This document shows positions 23,844-30,101 of a DNA stretch of 37,740 bases, one piece after another. The notes beneath the pieces are model-generated. The model worked only from the letters and a program-made list of their open reading frames with translations. It was not told the origin of the DNA and made no database searches. Where the stretch lies: NCBI GenBank assembly GCA_020629875.1, contig JAHDCL010000019.1, positions 1 through 37,740 on the forward strand. The letters run 5' to 3'. Within the stretch, counting starts at the first letter, position 1; every line of letters starts with the position of its first letter. This DNA comes from Hellea sp. GTDB lineage: Bacteria > Pseudomonadota > Alphaproteobacteria > Caulobacterales > Maricaulaceae. The translations under genes were made by a program, and so were the position numbers.

Positions 23844-24905
23844 TTATTTTTTTAAGCCGTGCTTTCGTAAAAGGCCGCGAAAACTGTGATAGGTCAAGTC
23901 TAAATGCTCTGCAGCTTTGCCCTGGTGGCCCTCTGAGAGCTTCAATGCTTCATCTATTAAGCGGCGCTCAAAGATCATAACGCGTTCCGCAAAACTCGCT
24001 TTGTTCTCCAGTGGCGCGGGAGGTGTTTGCAATGCCTCAATATTGGAGGGGTCACTAGAGGACTCTGTGGTCTCTCTATAAATAGGGGGCGGAGAAGACG
24101 ATGCGGGCGCGGCATCTCTTAGGCGGTAAGGTCCTTCAAAGGGGTCAAAGCTCAGAGATGAAATTGGGGTGCTCAGGCTCTCATCCCGAAGATAGGCTTG
24201 GGCGATGTTCCGTTCGATAACGGCTTTTAACTCTCTTACATTCCCTGCCCACTGACGGGTTTCCATTTCCACCATGATTTCAGGGGTGAAGCCAGGAAAG
24301 CTCTCTGCTCCCAAAGATGCCGCAACTTTGCGGCCAAAATGCTCAGCAAGCGGAGCGACGTCCTCGGGGCGGTAGCGTAGAGGTGGTATTGTAATAACGT
24401 CAAAGGCCAAGCGGTCGACGAGGTCGACGCGAAATTCGCCGCGGGCGACGGCCGCGGGTAGATCTCTTCCTGTTGCCGTCACAATGCGGACATCGACCTG
24501 CTGGGTATGGGCCTCCCCGCCAGCTTCATATTCTCCATATTCGACAGCTCGCATCAGTTTTTCCTGCAGGCGCGGAGAGAGTGCATCTATATTGTCTAAA
24601 AATATAGTGCCACCGTCAGCCTCGTAAAATCGGCCATTCGTATCATCGCGGCCATCCATGAATGTTTCGCCGAAAAGCTCGCGGTCAAGCATCTCGTCGG
24701 AAAAGGCCGCGCAGTTTACCTTCACGAACTGAGCTTCCCAGCGCGGGGAAAGGAAATGCAAACGCGAGGCAATCATCTCTTTTCCCGTGCCGCGTTCACC
24801 CACCACAATGACGGGGCGGTCTAGAGAGGCGGCATCGGATACCCTGTCGAGTAGGGCGTGGAAGGAATCGGATTGTCCAATGGGCTGTGCGGGTATAGCT
24901 GACAT
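23844..24905 (-). CDS. pspF: PspF-like transcription regulator with degenerate sigma54 contact loop
   Basis: 353 residues: an AAA+ domain without an N-terminal receiver (about 5-235), a variable Ser/Pro-rich linker (250-295), and a Fis-type helix-turn-helix at 305-352 (GHQGKAAEHLDLTYHSFRGLLRKHG, very PspF-like). Walker A GERGTGKE (36-43) and the two arginine-finger arginines (Arg159, Arg165 in FRVDLVDRL) are intact. However, where PspF has GAFTGA this protein reads ETFMDGRDDTN (80-90), three residues shorter, and the Walker B Asp-Glu is Asp104-Asn105 (FLDN). GAFTGA contacts sigma54 and the glutamate is needed for ATP hydrolysis, so classical sigma54 activation is doubtful. It diverges from the psp operon with a 212-base gap. 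The gene is assigned by sequence and position. Confidence 0.88.
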   Translation of the reverse strand: MSAIPAQPIGQSDSFHALLDRVSDAASLDRPVIVVGERGTGKEMIASRLHFLSPRWEAQFVKVNCAAFSDEMLDRELFGETFMDGRDDTNGRFYEADGGTIFLDNIDALSPRLQEKLMRAVEYGEYEAGGEAHTQQVDVRIVTATGRDLPAAVARGEFRVDLVDRLAFDVITIPPLRYRPEDVAPLAEHFGRKVAASLGAESFPGFTPEIMVEMETRQWAGNVRELKAVIERNIAQAYLRDESLSTPISSLSFDPFEGPYRLRDAAPASSSPPPIYRETTESSSDPSNIEALQTPPAPLENKASFAERVMIFERRLIDEALKLSEGHQGKAAEHLDLTYHSFRGLLRKHGLKK

Positions 24906-25065
24906 TGACTATTTATACTAATATTTTTGGCCATATTGCAATAATTAATAGTAAAAAATACTAAATTCATCCATCGTTCACTTTGGAAAAATGAAAAAAC
25001 ACAATTAAATCAGTGACTTAAAACTTCTCGACTCTTTTGAGGAAAATGCACATATTGAATTTGTC

Positions 25066-25095
25066 GCTGAGGCAAACGTCTCAGCATAGGAGACG
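25066..25095 (+). promoter_or_regulatory. Two competing hairpins in the psp operon leader
   Basis: GCTGAG (25066-25071) pairs with CTCAGC (25080-25085), while CGTCTC (25077-25082) pairs with GAGACG (25090-25095). The two 6-base stems share 25080-25082 and cannot coexist. They end 22 bases before the first ATG. No canonical sigma54 promoter (GG-N10-GC) was seen between pspF and this gene, and the promoter was not identified. Confidence 0.45.
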
Positions 25096-25117
25096 ACAAA
25101 AAAGAAAGAGAGAGAAA

Positions 25118-25279
25118 ATGACTTATAGAACTTTTGACATAGACGGCGGTAGCGAAACAGGAAGTGCCATTCCTGCTTTTGAAACAAGTAACCCAGTCCG
25201 TCACACACGTTCACGCCGTCACAGCGCATTGATGGGCCGTCGTTCAAGCGGCGCTCGTATCGCTGGCTTCGGATTTTAA
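25118..25279 (+). CDS. Small basic protein at the head of the psp operon, unknown function
   Basis: 53 residues, MTYRTFDIDGG at the start, then a Ser/Arg/His-rich region (RHTRSRRHSALMGRR) ending GARIAGFGF. The ATG at 25118 follows the purine-rich AGAGAGAGAAA, a plausible ribosome site; a longer in-frame reading from 25037 would cross the leader hairpins and is unlikely. There is no membrane span. A second small gene begins 15 bases downstream and pspA follows. I do not recognise the family. The clean ribosome site and tight operon spacing support a real gene. Confidence 0.6.
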   Translation: MTYRTFDIDGGSETGSAIPAFETSNPVRHTRSRRHSALMGRRSSGARIAGFGF

Positions 25280-25294
25280 GAAAAAGGAACGAGC

Positions 25295-25435
25295 ATGAGC
25301 CGTTATGACGATTACAGAGAAGAAGGTGATAGCTGGCGCTTAAAGGGCGCCCGCTTCCTTCGCTACCTTTCAACGCGCAAGATGGAATGTTGGGGCTTTT
25401 TCGCCGCCGGTTTTATCATCTCAGCAATTTTTTAA
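25295..25435 (+). CDS. 46-residue protein with a C-terminal membrane segment, upstream of pspA
   Basis: ATG at 25295, preceded by AAAAAGGAACGAGC with AGGA at a good distance, and TAA at 25433-25435. The first 30 residues are charged (MSRYDDYREEGDSWRLKG, then FLRYLSTRKM) and the last 16 are hydrophobic (CWGFFAAGFIISAIF), suggesting a tail-anchored membrane protein. It lies between the 53-residue gene and pspA, whose start is 24 bases downstream. No known family; it is too short for routine gene finding. A role in sensing or in recruiting PspA to the membrane is a guess from position. Confidence 0.6.
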   Translation: MSRYDDYREEGDSWRLKGARFLRYLSTRKMECWGFFAAGFIISAIF

Positions 25436-25459
25436 AACACCACGTTAAGGAGACGTATT

Positions 25460-26143
25460 ATGGGAATTTTTTCTCGCATGGGTGACATCATCAACTCCAA
25501 CCTCAACGCCATGATTGACAAGGCAGAGAACCCGGAGAAGATCGCCCGCCTGATTATTCAGGAAATGGAAGACACATTGGTTGAAGTTCGCACAGACGCT
25601 GCTCGTAACATCGCAGAGCGTAAAGAACTATCTCGCAAAGCAGAGGCTTATAAAGGCCGCGCCGGCGAGTGGGCCGCAAAAGCAGAACTCGCTTTGACCA
25701 AAGATCGCGAAGATCTCGCCCGGGGTGCCCTTGCTGCTAAACAGCAAGCCGAGCAAATGAGTGAAGTCGTTCTAAAAGAAATTGATATCTTGGACGAAGC
25801 TGTTGCTAAGGCGGATGGTGATTTGTCAAAGCTTCAAACAAAGCTCGACGAAGCAAAAGCCAAACATAAGGCGCTGATGATGCGGACAAATGTGGCCAGT
25901 GGTCAGATCCGGATGCGCACAGTGCTTAAAGACAGTAAAGTTGACGATGCCTTAGCGCGCTATGAGCGTATGGAGCGCAAAGTTGATGAGCTTGAAGCTC
26001 ATGTTGAAGCTTTTGATCTTGGGTCAGGAGAGAGCCTCGAGAGCCAATTCGCAGCCCTAGAAGCTGATGAGGCCATTGAAGACGAGCTCGCAGCATTGAA
26101 AGCTAGCCTTAAGAAGCCAGCAAAAAAAGCGGCAAACAAGTAA
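25460..26143 (+). CDS. pspA: Phage shock protein A (PspA/IM30 family)
   Basis: 227 residues, typical of PspA. The N-terminus MGIFSRMGDIINSNLNAMID is the amphipathic membrane-binding helix and first coiled-coil segment; NPEKIARLIIQEMEDTLVEVR follows, then long coiled coils to about residue 215, with RTNVASGQIRMRTVLKD in the hairpin. The C-terminal tail is Ala/Lys-rich. PspA belongs to the ESCRT-III superfamily, assembles on stressed inner membrane and keeps its integrity; in enterobacteria it also inhibits PspF. The ribosome site TAAGGAGAC lies 7-13 bases before the ATG. A long stem-loop separates it from pspB. Confidence 0.96.
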   Translation: MGIFSRMGDIINSNLNAMIDKAENPEKIARLIIQEMEDTLVEVRTDAARNIAERKELSRKAEAYKGRAGEWAAKAELALTKDREDLARGALAAKQQAEQMSEVVLKEIDILDEAVAKADGDLSKLQTKLDEAKAKHKALMMRTNVASGQIRMRTVLKDSKVDDALARYERMERKVDELEAHVEAFDLGSGESLESQFAALEADEAIEDELAALKASLKKPAKKAANK

Positions 26144-26150
26144 TAGAATA

Positions 26151-26225
26151 GGCTCGGGTCTGCGACTTCCGGCGGAGTGCTACTTCCCCCTTCAACTCGC
26201 AAACTGCCAAGCGCAGCCCCGGGCC
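26151..26225 (+). repeat. Long stem-loop between pspA and pspB
   Basis: Bases 26151-26164 (GGCTCGGGTCTGCG) and 26212-26225 (CGCAGCCCCGGGCC) pair at 13 of 14 positions, enclosing 47 bases with a smaller hairpin (ACTTC/GGAGT, 26165-26178). No T run follows, so it is not a standard terminator. It may protect the 3' end of pspA mRNA or cause partial termination, giving more PspA than PspB/PspC. Confidence 0.6.
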
Positions 26226-26249
26226 AACCATTAAAGAGAGAGACTGATA

Positions 26250-26501
26250 ATGTTACGACCCGAGATTCTTGTATTCATGATTCCGATTATCGCCATCGTT
26301 ATGGGCATTGGATCAGGAATGCTAAAAATGCACTATAAACACAAAGAGCGAATGATGAACCACATGAGCGGTGATCAGATTGCGGAGCTCGATCAGATGT
26401 CAAAGATAGCCGATATACTAGATCAGCGCGTAAATGTTTTAGAGCGCATCCTCGATGACGAGGTTCCGAATTGGAGAGAGAATAATGACAAAACGATATA
26501 A
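26250..26501 (+). CDS. pspB: Phage shock protein B
   Basis: 83 residues, matching the family. One N-terminal membrane span (about 5-25), then HYKHKERMMNHMSGDQIAELDQMSKIADILDQRVNVLERILDDEVPNWR, the cytoplasmic helical part with the PspB pattern of L-x-x-M and RV-x-x-LE-x-ILD. In enterobacteria PspB and PspC sense envelope stress in the inner membrane and relieve PspA inhibition of PspF. The ribosome site AAAGAGAGAG precedes the ATG. Its last 17 bases overlap the start of pspC, indicating coupled translation. Confidence 0.9.
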   Translation: MLRPEILVFMIPIIAIVMGIGSGMLKMHYKHKERMMNHMSGDQIAELDQMSKIADILDQRVNVLERILDDEVPNWRENNDKTI

Positions 26502-26964
26502 GAACAAAGCTCATCGCGCACTAAATGACATGAATTGGGATTGGAGTGATGATGGCTACGAATATTCGGAGCCGCATAAAAAGCTTCGCCGGAATAAAAT
26601 AGATGGCGTATTTGGCGGTGTCTGTTCCGGTTTTGGAGATTACTTCGGAATTGATCACACAATTATGCGCATTGCATTTGTCTTGTCTGTGATTTTCCTC
26701 GGCTTCCCAATTCTGGCATACTTTATCCTCTGGATTTTTATTCCTAAGGATACACGGGCACCCTATCGCCGGGAATATCGAGAAGCGCGTAAGGCCCGCC
26801 GTAAACAACGGGAAAACCCAGAAGAGCCAATGGTTCGCACGACAAGCTTCCGTGATGTTAAATCAAAATTCAGATCCTTGGAGACTCGGATGCAAGATTT
26901 AGAGCGGTCAATCACGAGTAAAGAATGGAAATTGCGCCGCGACTTCCGGGACCTAGAAAACTAG
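26485..26964 (+). CDS. pspC: Phage shock protein C
   Basis: 159 residues from the ATG at 26485, which follows GGAGAGAG; a longer frame from 26455 would only add residues inside pspB and has no ribosome site. The PspC domain runs from about 31 to 88: KLRRNKIDGVFGGVCSGFGDYFGIDHTIMRIAF, then a hydrophobic span FVLSVIFLGFPILAYFILWIFIP. A basic stretch and a C-terminal coiled coil (SKFRSLETRMQDLERSI) follow, as in proteobacterial PspC. It works with PspB in the inner membrane as a stress sensor. The gene overlaps pspB by 17 bases; the next small gene starts 39 bases downstream. Confidence 0.92.
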   Translation: MTKRYKNKAHRALNDMNWDWSDDGYEYSEPHKKLRRNKIDGVFGGVCSGFGDYFGIDHTIMRIAFVLSVIFLGFPILAYFILWIFIPKDTRAPYRREYREARKARRKQRENPEEPMVRTTSFRDVKSKFRSLETRMQDLERSITSKEWKLRRDFRDLEN

Positions 26965-27003
26965 GCCTGGCCATTCACAACTTGATCATAAAAGGAGAGA
27001 GAC

Positions 27004-27213
27004 ATGATCAAAGTGACTTTAATATCACTCATAGGCGTTGGCGGATTAGGCCTTAACGCTGAACACTTAACCCCGAAATCTGTCGAGCTGAATGCAGGTG
27101 CCATTGTCATCAGCGCCGATGCAGAGGGAATTACCACAGATGTGACCAATGAGTCTGATTTCGCAATCAGATTAAAGATGAAAGAGGGTCGTATTATTGC
27201 GATCCGCTTTTAG
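27004..27213 (+). CDS. 69-residue protein of the psp operon, unknown function
   Basis: A strong ribosome site (AAGGAGAGA) precedes the ATG at 27004. Residues 4-19 are moderately hydrophobic (VTLISLIGVGGLGLNA) and could be a short signal peptide or a membrane segment; the rest (HLTPKSVELNAGAIVISADAEG, then TNESDFAIRLKMKEGRIIAIRF) looks like a small beta structure. It lies between pspC and the GIN-domain gene (9-base gap to the latter), all in one direction. I cannot name the family. A periplasmic or membrane accessory of the GIN protein is a possible role, from position only. Confidence 0.6.
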   Translation: MIKVTLISLIGVGGLGLNAEHLTPKSVELNAGAIVISADAEGITTDVTNESDFAIRLKMKEGRIIAIRF

Positions 27214-27222
27214 GAGGCGGCG

Positions 27223-28248
27223 ATGTTAAAACGTTTAACTTTGGCCGCTCTCGCTAGCACCATGCTAGCAGGCACCGCCTTTGCACAGGGTCCTGAACTT
27301 TTCATTCAAGACTTTGTGGGAACTATTAAAATAGAAAATAGTGCCTCCGACAAAATTACCATCACCTCCGACAAAAATATGCAAGGGGTGAACCTCGTCG
27401 AGCAGGGTAGAAACCTTAAAATCGATGGGGGTATTACCAAGCCTGACGGAAATAAATGTAAGGGCTATTACGGTAGTTATAGCTTTGGTCTCTTCAATAA
27501 AGAGAAGAACGGTGAGTTTGGAGGCTATGAGGACCTGGAAGATTACCCGCAGATTACTGTCCGAGCACCGAGTGATACGGTTCTGGTCATCGACAATTCA
27601 ATTACATTTCTCACAGCCGAAGACTTAGGCGAAACTGACTTAGATTTACGCTCCTGCGGGAAGGTAGATTTGGGTGATGTGGCAGGCGATTTGCGCGCAG
27701 ACATACGAGGATCAGCCGACTTAACGGCAAGGAATGTAGGCGATGTGGATGTTACCATAAAGGGATCAGGCGATCTGGATGTTGAAAATGCAGGCCTTGT
27801 CTTTTTGTCAGTCTCTGGATCCGGAGATGCAGACTTTGGTGATGTTAAAAGCGTTGACGTTAGTGTTTCAGGCTCGGGCGACATCAGCTTTGAGAATGTG
27901 GCGGGCTCCTTAGCCGCGGAAAGCCGAGGGTCAGGTGACATCGATGTTGGTGATGTCGACGGTGATCTCATCTATGATGCGAGCGGATCAGGAAATCTGG
28001 ATGTTGGCGATGTCTTGGGCAAGCGTATTTCAGTCGATGTTTCGGGCAGTGCGGATGTTTCTATCGATGGGGGTGATGTTGAAATGCTAACAATCACCGC
28101 CAGCGGCGCCAGCGATATTGACTATGACGGCACAGCAAAAAATGCCGACCTTATAGCCTCAGGCGCGAGTGATATTTACGTTGAGGAAGTCACCGGTGAA
28201 GTGCGCAGCAAGGAACGCGGCGCGGCAGATATTTCTGTCAGCAATTAG
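27223..28248 (+). CDS. Secreted GIN-domain (DUF2807) beta-solenoid protein of the psp operon
   Basis: 341 residues with a signal peptide (residues 1-21, ending GTAFAQ). The mature protein has the head-GIN/DUF2807 character: an initial strand region FIQDFVGTIKIENSASDKITI, a Cys pair (Cys78, and Cys144 in DLRSCGKVDLGD), then regularly spaced repeats of the type D-V-x-G-SGD (at least six copies of SGSGD, RGSAD, SGSAD or GAAD), which build a right-handed beta-solenoid. Related toast-rack/DUF4097-like domains occur with PspC-type proteins in other bacteria. The ribosome site GGAGGCGG is strong. As the last gene of the operon it is probably a periplasmic partner of the Psp membrane complex; that is inference. 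Confidence 0.8.
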   Translation: MLKRLTLAALASTMLAGTAFAQGPELFIQDFVGTIKIENSASDKITITSDKNMQGVNLVEQGRNLKIDGGITKPDGNKCKGYYGSYSFGLFNKEKNGEFGGYEDLEDYPQITVRAPSDTVLVIDNSITFLTAEDLGETDLDLRSCGKVDLGDVAGDLRADIRGSADLTARNVGDVDVTIKGSGDLDVENAGLVFLSVSGSGDADFGDVKSVDVSVSGSGDISFENVAGSLAAESRGSGDIDVGDVDGDLIYDASGSGNLDVGDVLGKRISVDVSGSADVSIDGGDVEMLTITASGASDIDYDGTAKNADLIASGASDIYVEEVTGEVRSKERGAADISVSN

Positions 28249-28273
28249 TGGGCGCAAACCAAAGGAACCACAT

Positions 28274-28301
28274 ATAAACCGCTACCTTCAAAGCGGTTTA
28301 T
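28274..28301. terminator. Hairpin after the psp operon
   Basis: ATAAACCGCT (28274-28283) and AGCGGTTTAT (28292-28301) pair perfectly around an 8-base loop. It starts 25 bases after the last psp gene. No T run follows on the plus strand; it could still end or stabilise the transcript. Confidence 0.5.
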
Positions 28302-28306
28302 GATGG

Positions 28307-28348
28307 GTGTGTTTTCGGGTTGGGCTTCTCTCTCGCCCGAAAACGCAC
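28307..28348. terminator. Second hairpin, between the psp operon and mnmC
   Basis: GTGTGTTTTCGGG (28307-28319) pairs with CCCGAAAACGCAC (28336-28348) over 13 bases with one G-T pair. It lies next to the mnmC stop codon, so it could serve both convergent transcripts, although it lacks a clear U tract. Confidence 0.5.
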
Positions 28349-28349
28349 T

Positions 28350-30014
28350 CTATCGTGGTCTAAACCGAAGCCAGTTCTGTTTAGCAATCGGCAGTGGGTC
28401 GCCGCAAATTTTACTCACTATGGCCTCGGCCAGAAGCGGCGCGAATACAAAACCTCGAGAGCCAAGACCGGTTAAGACCCATACACCCTCATTAAGTTCG
28501 CCCAGAAGCGGCAAGGTATCTGTGGTGGTCACGCGCACCGACGCGCGAGAGGGGGTTTGGGATTTAGTTGCCGCTTGGCCCGTGAAAGTTTCAAAGCTAT
28601 CCAAATTTTCCTTATCATCGCTCTCTTTAAGAGCGAACGGGTCTGTCCCGTCTAAGCGTTGATGGGTTGCCCCTAATAGCAGCCCGTCTTTTAGCGGCAA
28701 AGCATAGCCGCCATAAGTTATGGGCCTTTCCAAATTTCCATCTGCCCAAGTTAATTGCCCCCGGGAGAAGCGGAGGTGAATATTCGGGTCATCCACCAAT
28801 TCCTTCAGTCCATAGCCCGCCGCAAAAATTGTTAAGCCATTTTTTGAGGGGGCGTCTTCCAGCAAGTCAATATCCCTCAGCCAGTCACCGAGAATTGCCT
28901 TTGGGGAAATGACTAAGGCGTGATTTAAATTCAATTGGTTCTTGTCTTTGTTGAAATATAAATGGTCGGCCGAAAGCGGGGCTTGCGTGCCAAGCTTTGT
29001 GAAGCGAGCGGTCTCTGCTTCGGACTTTGCCAAATGTGTCACGCCCTCCGTGAGGGCATGATCCCGATAGACCTGCAGAGCATATAAATAGCTCGCCAAA
29101 AAGAACCGGCTCTCGGGCCTGTCTTGAAGGTCAAGCCGCGGCTTTATGAGCGCTGCCGCGTTATGGCTGGCGGCTTTGTGTTTTGGGTCGTGGATGACAA
29201 TGGGCTTAATCCCGCGCCGAGCAAAGGCCTGAACCAGTGACGCGCCGGCAATCCCAGCGCCAATGATTGTGGGTCTTGACGGGGAAGGTGCTGGCGGCGG
29301 GTTGCCGGGGAGGGTGGCCTCCAGTCGATGACGTTTACGGCCAAAGCCGTCCTTTTTTTCTACGATAAAGCCTGCATCCTTAAGGCCTTGCCGCACAAAT
29401 CCTGCTACGGTGAAGGTCCCCACCCTTGCGCCGGGAGATGAGAGGTCCGCCAGTTTTTCCATAACGGTTGCAGACCACATATCCGGGTTTTTGGCTGGAC
29501 TAAATCCATCTAAAAACCAGGCGTCAATTCGGGCGTCTAAACTATCAAGCGCGTTCAGGATGTCATCATGAATGAGGGTCAGAGTTACACTGCCAAAGTG
29601 TAGTCGATGAAACCCTTTTACTCGGCCCGGCCATTGGGCAATTAATTGCGAACTATAAGTTTCGAGCTCAGGCCAAGCCGAAAGAGCTTGCTGTAATTGT
29701 TGAGCGTCAAAAGGGTATTTTTCAATGGAGACAAAATGGAGCCGGCCGTTTTCTGGTTTTCGGGCTTCCCATAATCGCCAGGCCGCCAGAAAATTCAGGC
29801 CAGAGCCAAAGCCCAATTCCCCGATCGTATATCGTGTTCTGTCCTGCCAGCCTTCAGGGAGGCCGCAAGCTTTTAGAAATACCGCTTCGGTTTCTTCCAA
29901 GCCGCCATCTGTTGAAAAATAGATATCGCCAAAATCACTGGCTGCGGGCGTGCTCGGGCGGCTCCAATCAAGTTGTGGTGGATCACATTGCGTAAGAGGT
30001 TTTGGCGCTGGCAT
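28350..30014 (-). CDS. mnmC: Bifunctional tRNA 5-methylaminomethyl-2-thiouridine biosynthesis protein MnmC
   Basis: 554 residues, somewhat shorter than the ~660 of the E. coli enzyme but with both domains. The N-terminal methyltransferase (about 1-235) shows the SAM motif IGELGFGSGLNFLA, DAWFLDGFSPAKNPDMW and a C-terminal FGRKRHRLEA. The FAD-dependent oxidoreductase domain begins near 245 with TIIGAGIAGASLVQAFARRG and ends with TGLGSRGFVFAPLLAEAI. MnmC converts cmnm5(s2)U34 to mnm5(s2)U34 in tRNA wobble positions, by removing the carboxymethyl group and then methylating. The start at 30014 gives the usual short lead-in. It stands alone on the minus strand. Confidence 0.93.
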   Translation of the reverse strand: MPAPKPLTQCDPPQLDWSRPSTPAASDFGDIYFSTDGGLEETEAVFLKACGLPEGWQDRTRYTIGELGFGSGLNFLAAWRLWEARKPENGRLHFVSIEKYPFDAQQLQQALSAWPELETYSSQLIAQWPGRVKGFHRLHFGSVTLTLIHDDILNALDSLDARIDAWFLDGFSPAKNPDMWSATVMEKLADLSSPGARVGTFTVAGFVRQGLKDAGFIVEKKDGFGRKRHRLEATLPGNPPPAPSPSRPTIIGAGIAGASLVQAFARRGIKPIVIHDPKHKAASHNAAALIKPRLDLQDRPESRFFLASYLYALQVYRDHALTEGVTHLAKSEAETARFTKLGTQAPLSADHLYFNKDKNQLNLNHALVISPKAILGDWLRDIDLLEDAPSKNGLTIFAAGYGLKELVDDPNIHLRFSRGQLTWADGNLERPITYGGYALPLKDGLLLGATHQRLDGTDPFALKESDDKENLDSFETFTGQAATKSQTPSRASVRVTTTDTLPLLGELNEGVWVLTGLGSRGFVFAPLLAEAIVSKICGDPLPIAKQNWLRFRPR

Positions 30015-30045
30015 AGCAAGCTTTTACCAAGATTGGCCATTTAAC

Positions 30046-30078
30046 CAATAAAAAACGCCCCGCAAATAGCGAGGCGTT
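30046..30078 (-). terminator. Intrinsic terminator of the repeat-lipoprotein gene
   Basis: Read on the minus strand, AACGCCTCGC and GCGGGGCGTT pair at 9 of 10 positions around a TATTT loop and run into a TTTTTATT tract. It starts 24 bases after the stop of the gene at 30102-30674. Confidence 0.85.
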
Positions 30079-30101
30079 GAGATGTTTAGATTTTGACGAA
30101 C

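Noticed and set aside
24920-24945. Sigma54-like TTGGCCATATTGC near pspF
   Set aside because: Spacing between GG and GC is 7 bases rather than 10, so it is not a valid -24/-12 element.
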